Shown one piece after another: positions 33,909 to 42,396 of a DNA stretch of 64,000 nucleotides (its first letter is position 1; each line of letters begins with the position of its first letter). Under the pieces are notes generated by a model, which had not been told where the DNA came from, ran no database searches, and worked only from the letters and a program-made list of their open reading frames with translations. The stretch lies in the NCBI GenBank assembly GCA_034769895.1, contig CM068373.1, forward strand, positions 438,507,080 through 438,571,079, written 5' to 3'. The DNA is from Magicicada septendecula (Eukaryota; Arthropoda; Insecta; Hemiptera; Cicadidae). Made by a program: the position numbers and the translations under genes.

Positions 33909-34053
33909 CCTCTCACCCTCTTCCTAGCAGCCAGAGGCGAATGAGAGACCGCTACGCTTTTTTTAACGTGGTTTCCCCAACTTTACAGATTCGTAAAGCA
34001 GGACTACTCCACGTTATCTATCGCTGTACTATTGACTAATACAGTGGTAGATA
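33909..34053 (-). ncRNA. Candidate structured RNA, element B copy
   Basis: Minus-strand counterpart of 953-1101. The outer hairpin keeps TATCTA/TAGATA; its inner stem is CTGTATTA with TAGTACAG (a G-U pair replaces a G-C pair). ACGTGG/CCACGT and CTTTAC/GTAAAG are unchanged; the last stem pairs CTCTCAT with GTGAGAG through a G-U. So the changes from C preserve pairing. Confidence 0.6.
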
Positions 34054-34375
34054 ATGATAAGATACACTATGCAATGCTAAGCCAATGTATAAAAGCAGTA
34101 CATATATTTTTTATTTATTTACATTTTTTTATTTTTTTTTTATTTTTTATCAGGTAAATATGTTGTTCGTACATGATGCGTATTCACATTTGCTGTACCG
34201 TAATGAGTAATTTTCACACCCATATTGGTCCTTGACGAGTTTACAGGTATATCTACCGTGCCAGTGACCTGTCTCGAACACACGCACACACTACGGTACC
34301 TAATTTTATGTTTATGGACATTTCTGCCACGTAGCATTCACACCAACACCATGATGAAAACATGTTCACAACCGA

Positions 34376-34881
34376 CTATATTTTATATCGTTGCCGCAAC
34401 CATTCTGCATAAAACAAAGCTTTGCGCAATGCACAGTGTAAGGGGGAGTGGTAACTGGTTTACGATGAGGAACAGGACATTGTATGATGGGTACAAAGGA
34501 TCTAGGAACTACAGGTGCTTAAATATCGTTTAAGTCAATCACCTCACTATGGTGATTCAACTGTCGTAAGAAATTTGCCTTCTCAAACCCTTTTGTATAG
34601 ACAACAGGATAATCTGAAAAAATGTCTGCAACGATGCGTACCATATTCTTGTACGGTACATTACCATCGTTCCATCGTATCCTGTGATAATGTGTTTCTA
34701 ACCAGTCATTGATTTTTCGGAATTTCTGGTGCAGCCGTGCACTTTCGTATGGTGGAGCGAACAACACGATAACAAAACGTCCGGTTGTTATGTCATCTGT
34801 AACGAACTCTTTGATTACATATTCATTTTTGTCACCGCGAAACGCTTCAAACTCGGTAATAACCGTCCTATTCAAGTTCAT
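34376..34881 (-). pseudogene. Accessory gene X2 (element B), one in-frame stop
   Basis: ATG at 34881 overlaps the stop of X1 (ATGA). The frame is MNLNRTVITEFEAFRGDKNE ... FAPPYESARLHQKFRK, RIRWNDGNVPYKNM, YTKGFEKANFLRQL, VIDLNDI, then TAA where element C has CAA; the frame resumes APVVPRSFVPIIQC... CALRKALFYAEWL to TAG at 34376-34378. One base change therefore separates it from an open gene. Function unknown; see element C copy for the conserved residues. Confidence 0.7.
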
Positions 34882-35434
34882 TTTTCCGAGTGACACATGT
34901 CCGCATCGAGTACGTTAATTTTTTGAAATTCTCCCTCTACTTTTCCTTCCAACACCAGTTCATCGTAAAGACGATCAAATGTTAGCTGTTGGTCGTGACG
35001 ACTGCTTTCCAATCGAAAAAACGAGGGGAAAAAGAAGGATGGTGGTACATAACACCCCTTGGCTACTACTTGATTAATGTACGTTCTGTGAAAACAAATG
35101 TTTCGTCCTTACTACCGTTAATCCGAACAAACGTTTTCCCAAAGTGATGACTGATCGTCACACTCTTTTTATTTTCACGGTTTTCACCTTCTTAGTACAA
35201 TAACATACTGGATAGTAACTGTTCACGAAAGATCATCAAGTAATTCCACTCAGAAAAATCAAGTAATATACGTTTCTTTTTCCCGTTTGTAAACAAAACA
35301 CCCGGTTCATAGTTGAGTTCTTTATACAGTCCGACGGTAACGAACTTAGAGTGCGAGTTGATCGGATATGCAAGAGACAAGTAAACGTTATACTCACAAT
35401 GGCTGCTGCTGCTGCTGTCACAGTCACCTTCCAT
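34878..35434 (-). pseudogene. Accessory gene X1 (element B)
   Basis: Starts MEGDCDSSSSSHCEYNVYLS and continues LAYPINSHSKFVTVGLYKEL, GVLFTNGKKKRILLDFSEWN to a frame break near 35192, then decayed pieces including FDRLYDELVLEGKVEGEF at about 34960 and the tail DADMCHSEK. Element A's X1 has the same order (REVYLRLTYPIS, VLFDFTDWNLL, DRLYDELVMYGK). Two or more frame breaks. Function unknown; always directly upstream of X2. Confidence 0.6.
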
Positions 35435-35517
35435 CGTTGAAATGGACTGAGGTTGTTACAAGGTAGAGATCGCTAATACCTATCTTTATAAACTGGTAGA
35501 GGGGAGAACAAGTTTTT

Positions 35518-36779
35518 TTATGACAAACGATGAACAGTATTTGACAACGCTGTGTACTGTACTATCCTATCGTGTATAATGAAAGCGTAAGCGGTGGTTT
35601 TATCTGGGAAATTTTTACTGGATTCAAATTCTAAACGCACATCAACGGCAGACGACTTGATTGGTTCTTCTTGTCTGGAACAATCGATGACAAACAACGG
35701 TGCTTTCGTTATAAATTCATTAGGTGTCAAAAGAGGCGTTCTATTGCGACGGTCGTAGTATGATATTTGGAAATGTGTATACATGTCGTAGAACAGTGCG
35801 TAACGTTTTTTATCGATATCCTGGTTCAGGTTATCGTACGGATAGTATTTATCGTTCAGAAAAAGCTTGACATTCGTTAAATTGCAGTGATCAAATTCCG
35901 ACGCGTTTTTCGCTATATTGTTCTTCCTATCCGTCTGAAATATTAATATTACATACCGAGGTTTTTCCAACTGTGACGATGTCTTCAAAGTTCACGAATG
36001 TCGATTTGTCGTCGGTAGAACGGGATACTCGTGCAATTCCCAACTGCGGAACGGCATCACTAGTTCATGATCCTCCTCGATGTGCTCCAATAGCGGTATT
36101 CGGTACTTGTTTGACACGCGTACATAGGGCATCTTCCAGTGTACTTTGTTTATTACGAGATTACCGTTTGCAGTTGCACCCGACTCTTTTAGCACCATTG
36201 CGTTCTGATCGGTAGAGGTACGCAATAGAATCAATTCTTGCTTAACGTTCAGCATGATGCGTGTATAGTCTTCGTTGAAACCGAGTAGCATTTTCAACGA
36301 AGACAAAACGTAAAATCACCTGTACTCTCGTGTACTGTCAACGACTCGTCGGTTGTCATCACCCATCCTGCATTGATTAGATGCTTTCTTTCATGCTCAT
36401 TGCTCGATAGTAACAATTTCACAGTGCTCGTAATTCCAACGTTTTTCGTACGATCTACTTCCACACCGCACACTTCGTAACGGATCTCCTCAAACAAGAA
36501 AGCCATTGCATTGTTGATTAATTTCACGTTCAACGCTGTGTCGGTAGCGTTAACCTTGGTCAATGTTCCTTCGATGTACAGAAAACTCTCCACCGGTAAA
36601 GTGAAAATATCTTGTTGTTGGATGTGTATACGTATTTCAACATTGTTAACGTATCGGGTGGAAGCATAAGGTGCGTGCGTACGATATTCGAACTCAACGA
36701 TTCTGTTATCGAAAGCCGCTCCTCGTTCGTTAGCTAAAATTTCACCCGACATTATTTTAATCGTATAATTTGAATCCAA
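35518..36779 (-). pseudogene. Major capsid protein (element B)
   Basis: Three frames in order: 36779-36294 (MDSNYTIKIMSGEIL, VESFLYIEGTLTKV, FEEIRYEVCGVEVDRTKNVG), 36306-35992 (LKMLLGFNEDYTRIMLNVKQ, FRSWELHEYPVLPTTNR) and 35988-35518 (SSQLEKPRYVILIFQTDRKN, FITKAPLFVIDCSRQEEP, TALSNTVHRLS). This is the hexon-like double jelly-roll protein. Frameshifts near 36300 and 35990. A's copy is intact at both of these points, so the two elements broke independently. Confidence 0.85.
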
Positions 36780-36866
36780 GTGAAAGTAAGAAACGCTTGT
36801 TCCTTGATGTCAATCGCTTCAACGTTGAACACCGACTACCATGTTTCTTTCGTACACACTCCCTTT

Positions 36867-37588
36867 TTACAGGTGACGTTTGTCCGAAATACAATCCCAT
36901 ATTTTCAGATTCAGTCGTATCGTGATAACTTCACCGCGAAAATCGACTAAATCCCCGTCCTGATCAACGAGAGACAAAATTATGTTGTCAACGCGTTGTG
37001 CGTTTACCGGTAAGTATAACGTTTGTCGGTGTTTCAACTATTTTGAAACCTGGTGCCACGGTCGGATAAAACGAATGCAACGTGTGCTGGTCCTGGCCGT
37101 CCTTGTACGCACCCTGTACGATATTACTCCGTACGTGAACGGTGTTAACTTTGATTATGTCGACGGGTACGTTCGACTCGTGTGTTATATACGCTTCCAG
37201 CTGCTAATTCTCCTTGAATCTAACAGACTTGCAATGGTATTCGGTGTATGCGAAAAGTCGATGAAATGCTTACAGTAAATTTCACACTTTAATGTGTTGT
37301 TGTTTGGACGTAAACTGATTGTTCTCTCGCCTAACTGTTTCTGCAGATACGTTTCGATATCACTGATTTTATAGGTGCCGGTAGGCAACTTGATGACGGA
37401 CCACTGATCGTTGGAAATTTTTACTGGAAATTCATTATTTTTTCCTTCAGTAACGTTTGGTATTGAATTATACGATGTAAAATCCAATAGACCAACGTAC
37501 CATTCACCGTATAACTCGAGAGGTGGGAAAAGTTACACACGAGATTCGCAGCGTCGGTACCCGTCACGGTGATCGTTAGCGACGACAT
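36867..37588 (-). pseudogene. Penton-like minor capsid protein (element B)
   Basis: ATG at 37588 (MSSLTITVTGTDAANLVCN), a frame break near 37525, then YVGLLDFTSYNSIPNVTEG, KLPTGTYKISDIETYLQKQL and RPNNNTLKCEIYC, another break near 37185, then KVNTVHVRSNIVQGAYKDGQ, FKIVETPTNVIYLPVN and a C-terminal RGEVITIRLNLKIWD to TAA 36867-36869. Single jelly-roll penton-type protein of adintoviruses/Polintons by order and motif. Confidence 0.75.
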
Positions 37589-37596
37589 GCTGAAGT

Positions 37597-37970
37597 TTAC
37601 TGATCAGAAGACGATAAAAAGTCTAAACATAAATGACCGCAGATGACCGTGTTAGAAGGTTGCTTCCGTTAACAGTTGTAACGAACGTCGGCTGTATCAC
37701 CAAAATATCGCATCAGCTCGAGAGGTGGACGTAAATTACCGAACCCGTCAAAATAGTGTACTCGATTTCCACGCTTCTTGTAACATACCCAGTGGGTTCC
37801 CGGTCCGCTCTCGTCGTCCAAATTCACGATGACGCTTTCGTTCTTCTACGGCGCTGTATCCGGTAATGCGTTGCGCATGTAAACACCTCTAAAATACGGT
37901 ATGTTTAGCTTTTTTGCGTATACACGTAATTCATCTTTGGACAACGAGCGGAGCGGTATGTGAATTAGTT
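37597..37970 (-). pseudogene. Adenain-like cysteine protease (element B), two in-frame stops
   Basis: The frame reads KDELRVYAKKLNIPYFRGVY, then a TAG, then SGPGTHWVCYKKRGNRVHYF (catalytic H) with DGFGNLRPPLELMRYFGDTA (acidic residue), a TAA, and TVICGHLCLDFL (catalytic C). Residues of the triad are all present. Both stops are single codons in an otherwise continuous frame. Start uncertain, overlapping the end of the PLA2 gene as in A. Confidence 0.8.
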
Positions 37971-38558
37971 TTTTCGGTACGGACGTAGATACAATCCGGA
38001 CGCAGTTCTCTTCTTCTTCCTAGCGGTTCGGACAGTTCTCTTTCTCCTCTTCTTCATCCCACCACCAGCACCACGAGCAAGACTACTCACATTCTTTTTA
38101 TTTTTACGACGTCGGCCGCTTCCTATTGCTGATTTTGCTTTCATGGCCGCTGCAACTGCTGTCGCATAAGCTCGTCCGCTGATACCCGAATCCAAAGCCT
38201 TTACCCGTCCCCACGCTTTTTCCGCGAGTTTACGATCTGCAATACGTCTACTTTCGTTGTCTTTGTATTGAGAGTAAGCGATGTCGTGTTCGCGACAGGC
38301 TTCGTCTAGTTGATTGATTCCACGATCACCACGCGCTAATCTTTCTTCGAGTTTCGTGCCCGGTCCACAGAATTTGTAACCCTGCAAATGTAATTCGACA
38401 GGTAGTGCGTCCACCGCGCGATTGATAACTGACGAAACAGCGTATGGTACAACGTTTTTAAGCACGTTTCCGACGCCCCACCCCTTTTTCCTCTTAACGT
38501 TGTTGTGCATCGTAAACCGATCTCCAGTCTTTCTCTTCTGTGTTTTTATCGTATTCAT
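37965..38558 (-). CDS. Phospholipase A2-domain minor virion protein (element B)
   Basis: 197 codons, intact. A hydrophobic/helical N-terminus (VLKNVVPYAVSSVINRAVDA) leads to YKFCGPGTKLEERL (calcium-loop-like YxxCGPG) and INQLDEACREHDIAYSQYKD, the HD-xx-Y catalytic helix of secreted/parvovirus VP1-type PLA2. The C-terminal third is very basic (GGGMKKRRKRTVRTARKKKR) and ends LYLRPYRKN. In parvoviruses this domain breaches endosomal membrane during entry; in Polintons a role in entry is only inferred. Element A retains just the basic tail. The start overlaps the fibre gene end by about 65 nt; an internal ATG (MHNNVKRKKG) is an alternative start. Confidence 0.8.
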   Translation of the reverse strand: MNTIKTQKRKTGDRFTMHNNVKRKKGWGVGNVLKNVVPYAVSSVINRAVDALPVELHLQGYKFCGPGTKLEERLARGDRGINQLDEACREHDIAYSQYKDNESRRIADRKLAEKAWGRVKALDSGISGRAYATAVAAAMKAKSAIGSGRRRKNKKNVSSLARGAGGGMKKRRKRTVRTARKKKRTASGLYLRPYRKN

Positions 38559-39424
38559 CTATTAACCTTTTTATTTCCTTCGTGTCGAGTGTCCACTCGT
38601 CTTCTGAACTACGTGGCTTAGACAATTTCAATAAGTAGTTGTCCAGCTGATACAGAAATGTTTTAGCGACTTTATACATCTCGCTCTTTACGTATCGTCT
38701 CACGTCATTTAATTGTTGTAAGTTAACAGGATCGCTCTCCACAAAACCATCCGCTACGTCTGTTATTCTCTTTTCCGCTGCTTTGAAAACACCATCTTCG
38801 CCCAAGCTAACGGTGTTCTGCAACATGTATTTTAAGTTAACCGCGTCATAAAAAAAAAATCGGTGAACTCACTCCCGACAACCAGCTCTGCCCAAACAAA
38901 TAGCTGTTCGATACTTTTTTAATGGTGCTCGAGTCTACGTAGTTTTTGTTAACCGCATCGGTCGCTTGTTCCAGGCTTCGAACGTTGATTACCCATCGAT
39001 CTCGTGCATCGATGACCTCACCTCTCTCTTGACTCGAGTGTTGTATACAGTTGTCATCAACGTAATACTTGTTGACTACGTCTTTAACGTCTACAGGAGT
39101 ATCAACATTTTTCAATCTACACCCTTTAACGTCCACGCTTTTACGTTCATCATCGATTAACAGACAATGTGTTTGCCTGTAAGTCAGGGATACAGCATCC
39201 TTTGCTGCATCCGGTTCGTTCAGATTGCGGATCTTTTTGTTTTCAACATCTATATGCCAATCATTCGTAATCTTAAATCCTACAATATCGCGTAATTGAC
39301 TTTTTGTTTCTCGTCGCACGCTCACGGCGCTTCGATGTCTCCCGAACTTGTCCACAACCATTGTACGACTGCACGCTACAAAAGATGTGCTAACCGTTTT
39401 AAGTAACGATACTGCGGTGACCAT
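38494..39424 (-). pseudogene. Fibre-like protein with DAVN-YV repeats (element B)
   Basis: Frame 39424-38846 contains spaced repeats of a phage-tail-fibre-like motif: NEPDAAKDAVSLTYR, DTPVDVKDVVNKYYVD and LEQATDAVNKNYVD. It runs into a 10-base A/T homopolymer at 38850-38859 and stops. In the shifted frame a further repeat, YDAVNLKYM, is followed by a helical tail (ITDVADGFVESDPVNLQQLN, LDNYLLKLSKPRSS) ending at 38494. So one homopolymer shift separates two halves of one protein. Position between the TYGVR protein and PLA2 protein. Such A(D)AVN-K-YVD repeats are established in phage fibres; the virion role here is inferred. Absent from element A. Confidence 0.65.
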
Positions 39425-39670
39425 CGCGTGTGTAATAAAATCGGATCGTCACCCTCTTTCCAACGAAATATTCCTATACCGCAAAATGAACATCAAACCC
39501 TGTCAATTTCATTTGTGTAATGAAAGCCTGCGGCAACCATAGCGGTCGGACTGATGAAATGCACAGGCCATGATGTAAAGGTTTCGACTTTAAAGTCAGG
39601 TGTCAAATCTAATCCACACATGTTGACAGTGTTGACGTCAATGAGTTGTTACACCGACGTTCATAAAAAT

Positions 39671-40138
39671 TTATACGATAATGTTGGCTTCACGTAATTC
39701 CTCCACAACGGAGATGATTTCGTTGTCGTGTCCGGTGTGACCGGCACGTTTTGAACTTACCAGCAGTCTCAACCGTTCAACCAGTTGGTTGGGATCGTTC
39801 CAGTGTACGTAATCGATACCACGTCCGCTGCGCGGTGGGAACAATCGGGCGATTATCTCTCTGTACTTTCCATCTTTGTTTATATTTATTTCAGCACCGG
39901 GTAAATGATAATGTTTATGAGCGTTAGTGTCCGACAGTGTAGATTTGTACGCTGCTAAATCGTTTTCATCGTAAACGCTCTTGTTGTGTCCTTTCATAAA
40001 CATAAGTTCGTAGAAACCCGGTGTACCACTGTATCGTTTTCCAGCTATGTAGAAGCTGTCGTCGTGATTGATCTCCAACACCGAATTGCCCACTATCCAT
40101 TTGTCTGCAACGTTACGGACACCGTACGTATGATCCAT
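39671..40138 (-). CDS. TYGVR accessory protein (element B)
   Basis: 155 codons, intact. N-terminal MDHTYGVRNVADKWIVGNSV and FYIAGKRYSGTPGFYELMFM form a compact beta-rich-looking domain; YDENDLAAYKSTL follows; the C-terminus has GRGIDYVHWNDPNQLVERLR and KRAGHTGHDNEIISVVEELR. This is a protein common in insect Polintons without known function. The Gly-rich/aromatic N-terminus is shared with element A, where the rest is deleted. Starts six bases after the coiled-coil gene stops. Confidence 0.7.
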   Translation of the reverse strand: MDHTYGVRNVADKWIVGNSVLEINHDDSFYIAGKRYSGTPGFYELMFMKGHNKSVYDENDLAAYKSTLSDTNAHKHYHLPGAEININKDGKYREIIARLFPPRSGRGIDYVHWNDPNQLVERLRLLVSSKRAGHTGHDNEIISVVEELREANIIV

Positions 40139-40144
40139 CTATTT

Positions 40145-40573
40145 TTATCGATCATCAGATAAAGCGAGTAGTAAGTATTTCCTCGCGAGCGGACCTTCGA
40201 CAGACTGTTCAACGTATTCTTGTGCTTCGTGTCGACCTTCGGGTGTTGCTAAAAACTCTTCAAGAGTCACGTTCGGTGTTTCGACATCAGGAGTTTGTGC
40301 CAACATTTCCGTTCTAAGGAATCGAGGTTGTGATGGTGGTGGTGTCATCTCGACAGCTGTCTTCGTATCTTCATCTTCAACTTTTATTTTTTTAATTTTA
40401 TCACCGGAGACATTCAACTTTTCCGAAATCTGCGTTAACGGTTCCAAAAGAGGTTTGTACGTTCTCGTTAACGCTTCATCGCTCTTTCTGAGGTCATGTT
40501 TCAACGCACGATACTTTTGCCTTATGTTGTCGCTAATTGCATCGATTTCTTGTGTCAATTGCTTGTCATCCAT
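40145..40573 (-). CDS. Coiled-coil accessory protein (element B)
   Basis: Start at 40573 (MDDKQLTQEIDAISDNIRQK) is supported by element A's equal start, though the frame is open to 40600. Helical N-terminal half (RALKHDLRKSDEALTRTYKP), Lys/Glu-rich linker, then VTLEEFLATPEGRHEAQEYV. No membrane segment or catalytic motif. Function unknown; between the packaging ATPase and capsid cassette in both elements. Confidence 0.7.
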   Translation of the reverse strand: MDDKQLTQEIDAISDNIRQKYRALKHDLRKSDEALTRTYKPLLEPLTQISEKLNVSGDKIKKIKVEDEDTKTAVEMTPPPSQPRFLRTEMLAQTPDVETPNVTLEEFLATPEGRHEAQEYVEQSVEGPLARKYLLLALSDDR

Positions 40574-40606
40574 CTTGACACTGATGACTTTCTCGCACAA
40601 ACTATT

Positions 40607-41305
40607 CTATTTATGTATAAAACGATCGAAACCCACTCTGTATCTGCCCGCGTTTATCGGTGAGTCCTTGTTGATGACTAAGAATCCGTAACGATCCTTC
40701 CACCCTTCGGCGCACATCGCTTTGAACTCTTCGTATTTCATGTCTGTGTTAACGTGATCGTTGTAAACGTGGTGTAAATTGAGATCATCTTGTCTGAACA
40801 AAACTAAGAAATTGGTATTATCACGCACCAGTTGCTTTGGCACCAGACTGTACGTCTGACAAAGGTACAAAGTGTCCACACCGCTATGCCGTCCCATAGC
40901 GAAATATTTTCGTATGTTATTCTGCCGTTCACATACCACATCATCGAACAACATGATTGAATTAGGTACAATTTCGTGCGGAGGCGGTACTTCATCGTTT
41001 TCACTGTATGTGAAGTACATCATTCCTTCGTCAGCGAGTGCATTAAAAACGTCTTCCAACATACGATATTTTGGTTGGAATAACGATTTGGAGAACACAT
41101 ACAGGTTCTGAAATCGCAGTCCGTTTGAATCGAATAACATGTTAAAGGCAACGTTTGACTTCCCGCTGCACGATCCTCCGCACACGGTACATCGAACTGT
41201 GTTTGGAAACAGTGGACTGTGTTTATTATATGCAACTTCACCGTTGTACGTAGCAGAGTCTACGTTCTTAACATTTAACTTTAACGATTGTTGTTCAATC
41301 TTCAT
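40607..41305 (-). CDS. FtsK/HerA-like DNA-packaging ATPase (element B)
   Basis: 232 codons, intact. Walker A is CGGSCSGKSN (about residue 42), Walker B-like IMLFDDVVCERQNNIRKYFA, then GRHSGVDTLYLCQTYSLVPK and LFRQDDLNLHHVYNDHVNTD. Close in architecture to poxvirus A32/Polinton packaging ATPases, which load DNA into the capsid. ATG 41305 (MKIEQQSLKLNVKN) gives the only in-frame start before the P-loop with a sensible N-terminus. This is the best-preserved enzyme gene in the window. Confidence 0.9.
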   Translation of the reverse strand: MKIEQQSLKLNVKNVDSATYNGEVAYNKHSPLFPNTVRCTVCGGSCSGKSNVAFNMLFDSNGLRFQNLYVFSKSLFQPKYRMLEDVFNALADEGMMYFTYSENDEVPPPHEIVPNSIMLFDDVVCERQNNIRKYFAMGRHSGVDTLYLCQTYSLVPKQLVRDNTNFLVLFRQDDLNLHHVYNDHVNTDMKYEEFKAMCAEGWKDRYGFLVINKDSPINAGRYRVGFDRFIHK

Positions 41306-41346
41306 CTTAACTCGTTTACGTTCGGTTAAATACTGTGGTAATGTTA

Positions 41347-42275
41347 TTATATCAGATCTTTTTTATGTATCCACGAATCGTGTTTACCGTCAAAGCCGAG
41401 CCAGCGCACTCGCACGCGATCACCTTTACGTTGTAATATTTTTTCAACGAGATACACATCACCAACGCTGGTTTTACTCAATTCTTGTTCATAAAACCCA
41501 CCTTCTACAACGTCACCCGTGTGATCTTTCAACAAGTACGTAACTGGTACGGTTGGCTAAACTCTGTGCACTGTATATATCTCGTTCGTCCAGTTTGGCG
41601 TATAACCTTTAGCGAATGTGATTTTGTATTTACTGATACGCACTCGATCGCCTATTTTAAACTTATGTTTCTTGCTCATTTTCCGCGGTACGGTATTTTT
41701 TCTAATTCGTTCCAACACAATTTGCTCGTTGCTCTTGTCGACTTGTCGCGGCTTCATCTCTATAGTTCTATGCACTCTGTCGTTGTATTCCATCACCAGT
41801 TTAGGCAAAAGCAACAACCACCGATAATGTCCTCGCTCGCTGAACGCGCGGTACATGTTCGTTTTCAACGTACGATTAAATCGCTCTACGATGGACGCTT
41901 TCTTCTCGCTATATGTTGAATAGTGTTTGACGTTGAATCTCTTTAGTAAAGCTTGTACGGTAGTGTTAAAGTACTCTTTCCCCTTATCCGTTTGCAGGTA
42001 TTTCATTTTATTTTTTACAATTATTGGTTTGAAAGCCTGTGCTACTTCAACACCCGATTAATTTTTAAGGGAATCGCATATGCATACTTGCTAAATACGT
42101 TTATTACCGTCATTAGATATTTGTACCCCTTGTTCAACTTGGCATGAGGTATCATTTCCACCAAATCCGCTTGGTACAGATCGTGTAACCCCTTCACCTC
42201 CACCGCACGTCTGGGAAAGTTCCTTCTCACCGGTCTGTGCAATTCTTTTGCAATAGTTTTGCGTACGTTTTCCAT
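41347..42275 (-). pseudogene. int: Retroviral-type integrase with chromodomain (element B)
   Basis: Three pieces: 42275-42042 (MENVRKTIAKELHRPVRRNF, DLYQADLVEMIPHAKLNKGY), 42006-41557 (MKYLQTDKGKEYFNTTVQAL, KASIVERFNRTLKTNMYRAF, DRVRISKYKITFAKGYTPNW) and 41535-41347 (chromodomain DVYLVEKILQRKGDRVRVRW, ending WIHKKDLI). D, D and E of the catalytic triad are present. Frame breaks near 42040 and 41545. Lies 42 bp upstream of the ATPase. Confidence 0.88.
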
Positions 42276-42396
42276 ATCGCCACCCGAATCGCGAATCGCA
42301 AAATTTTGGTACGAGATATACCGTTACTTTTCACTGAACTTCACCGACTTCATCGTCGCTACTGACAGTGTGTTGCTCCTCCAAGCGAGTCTTATA

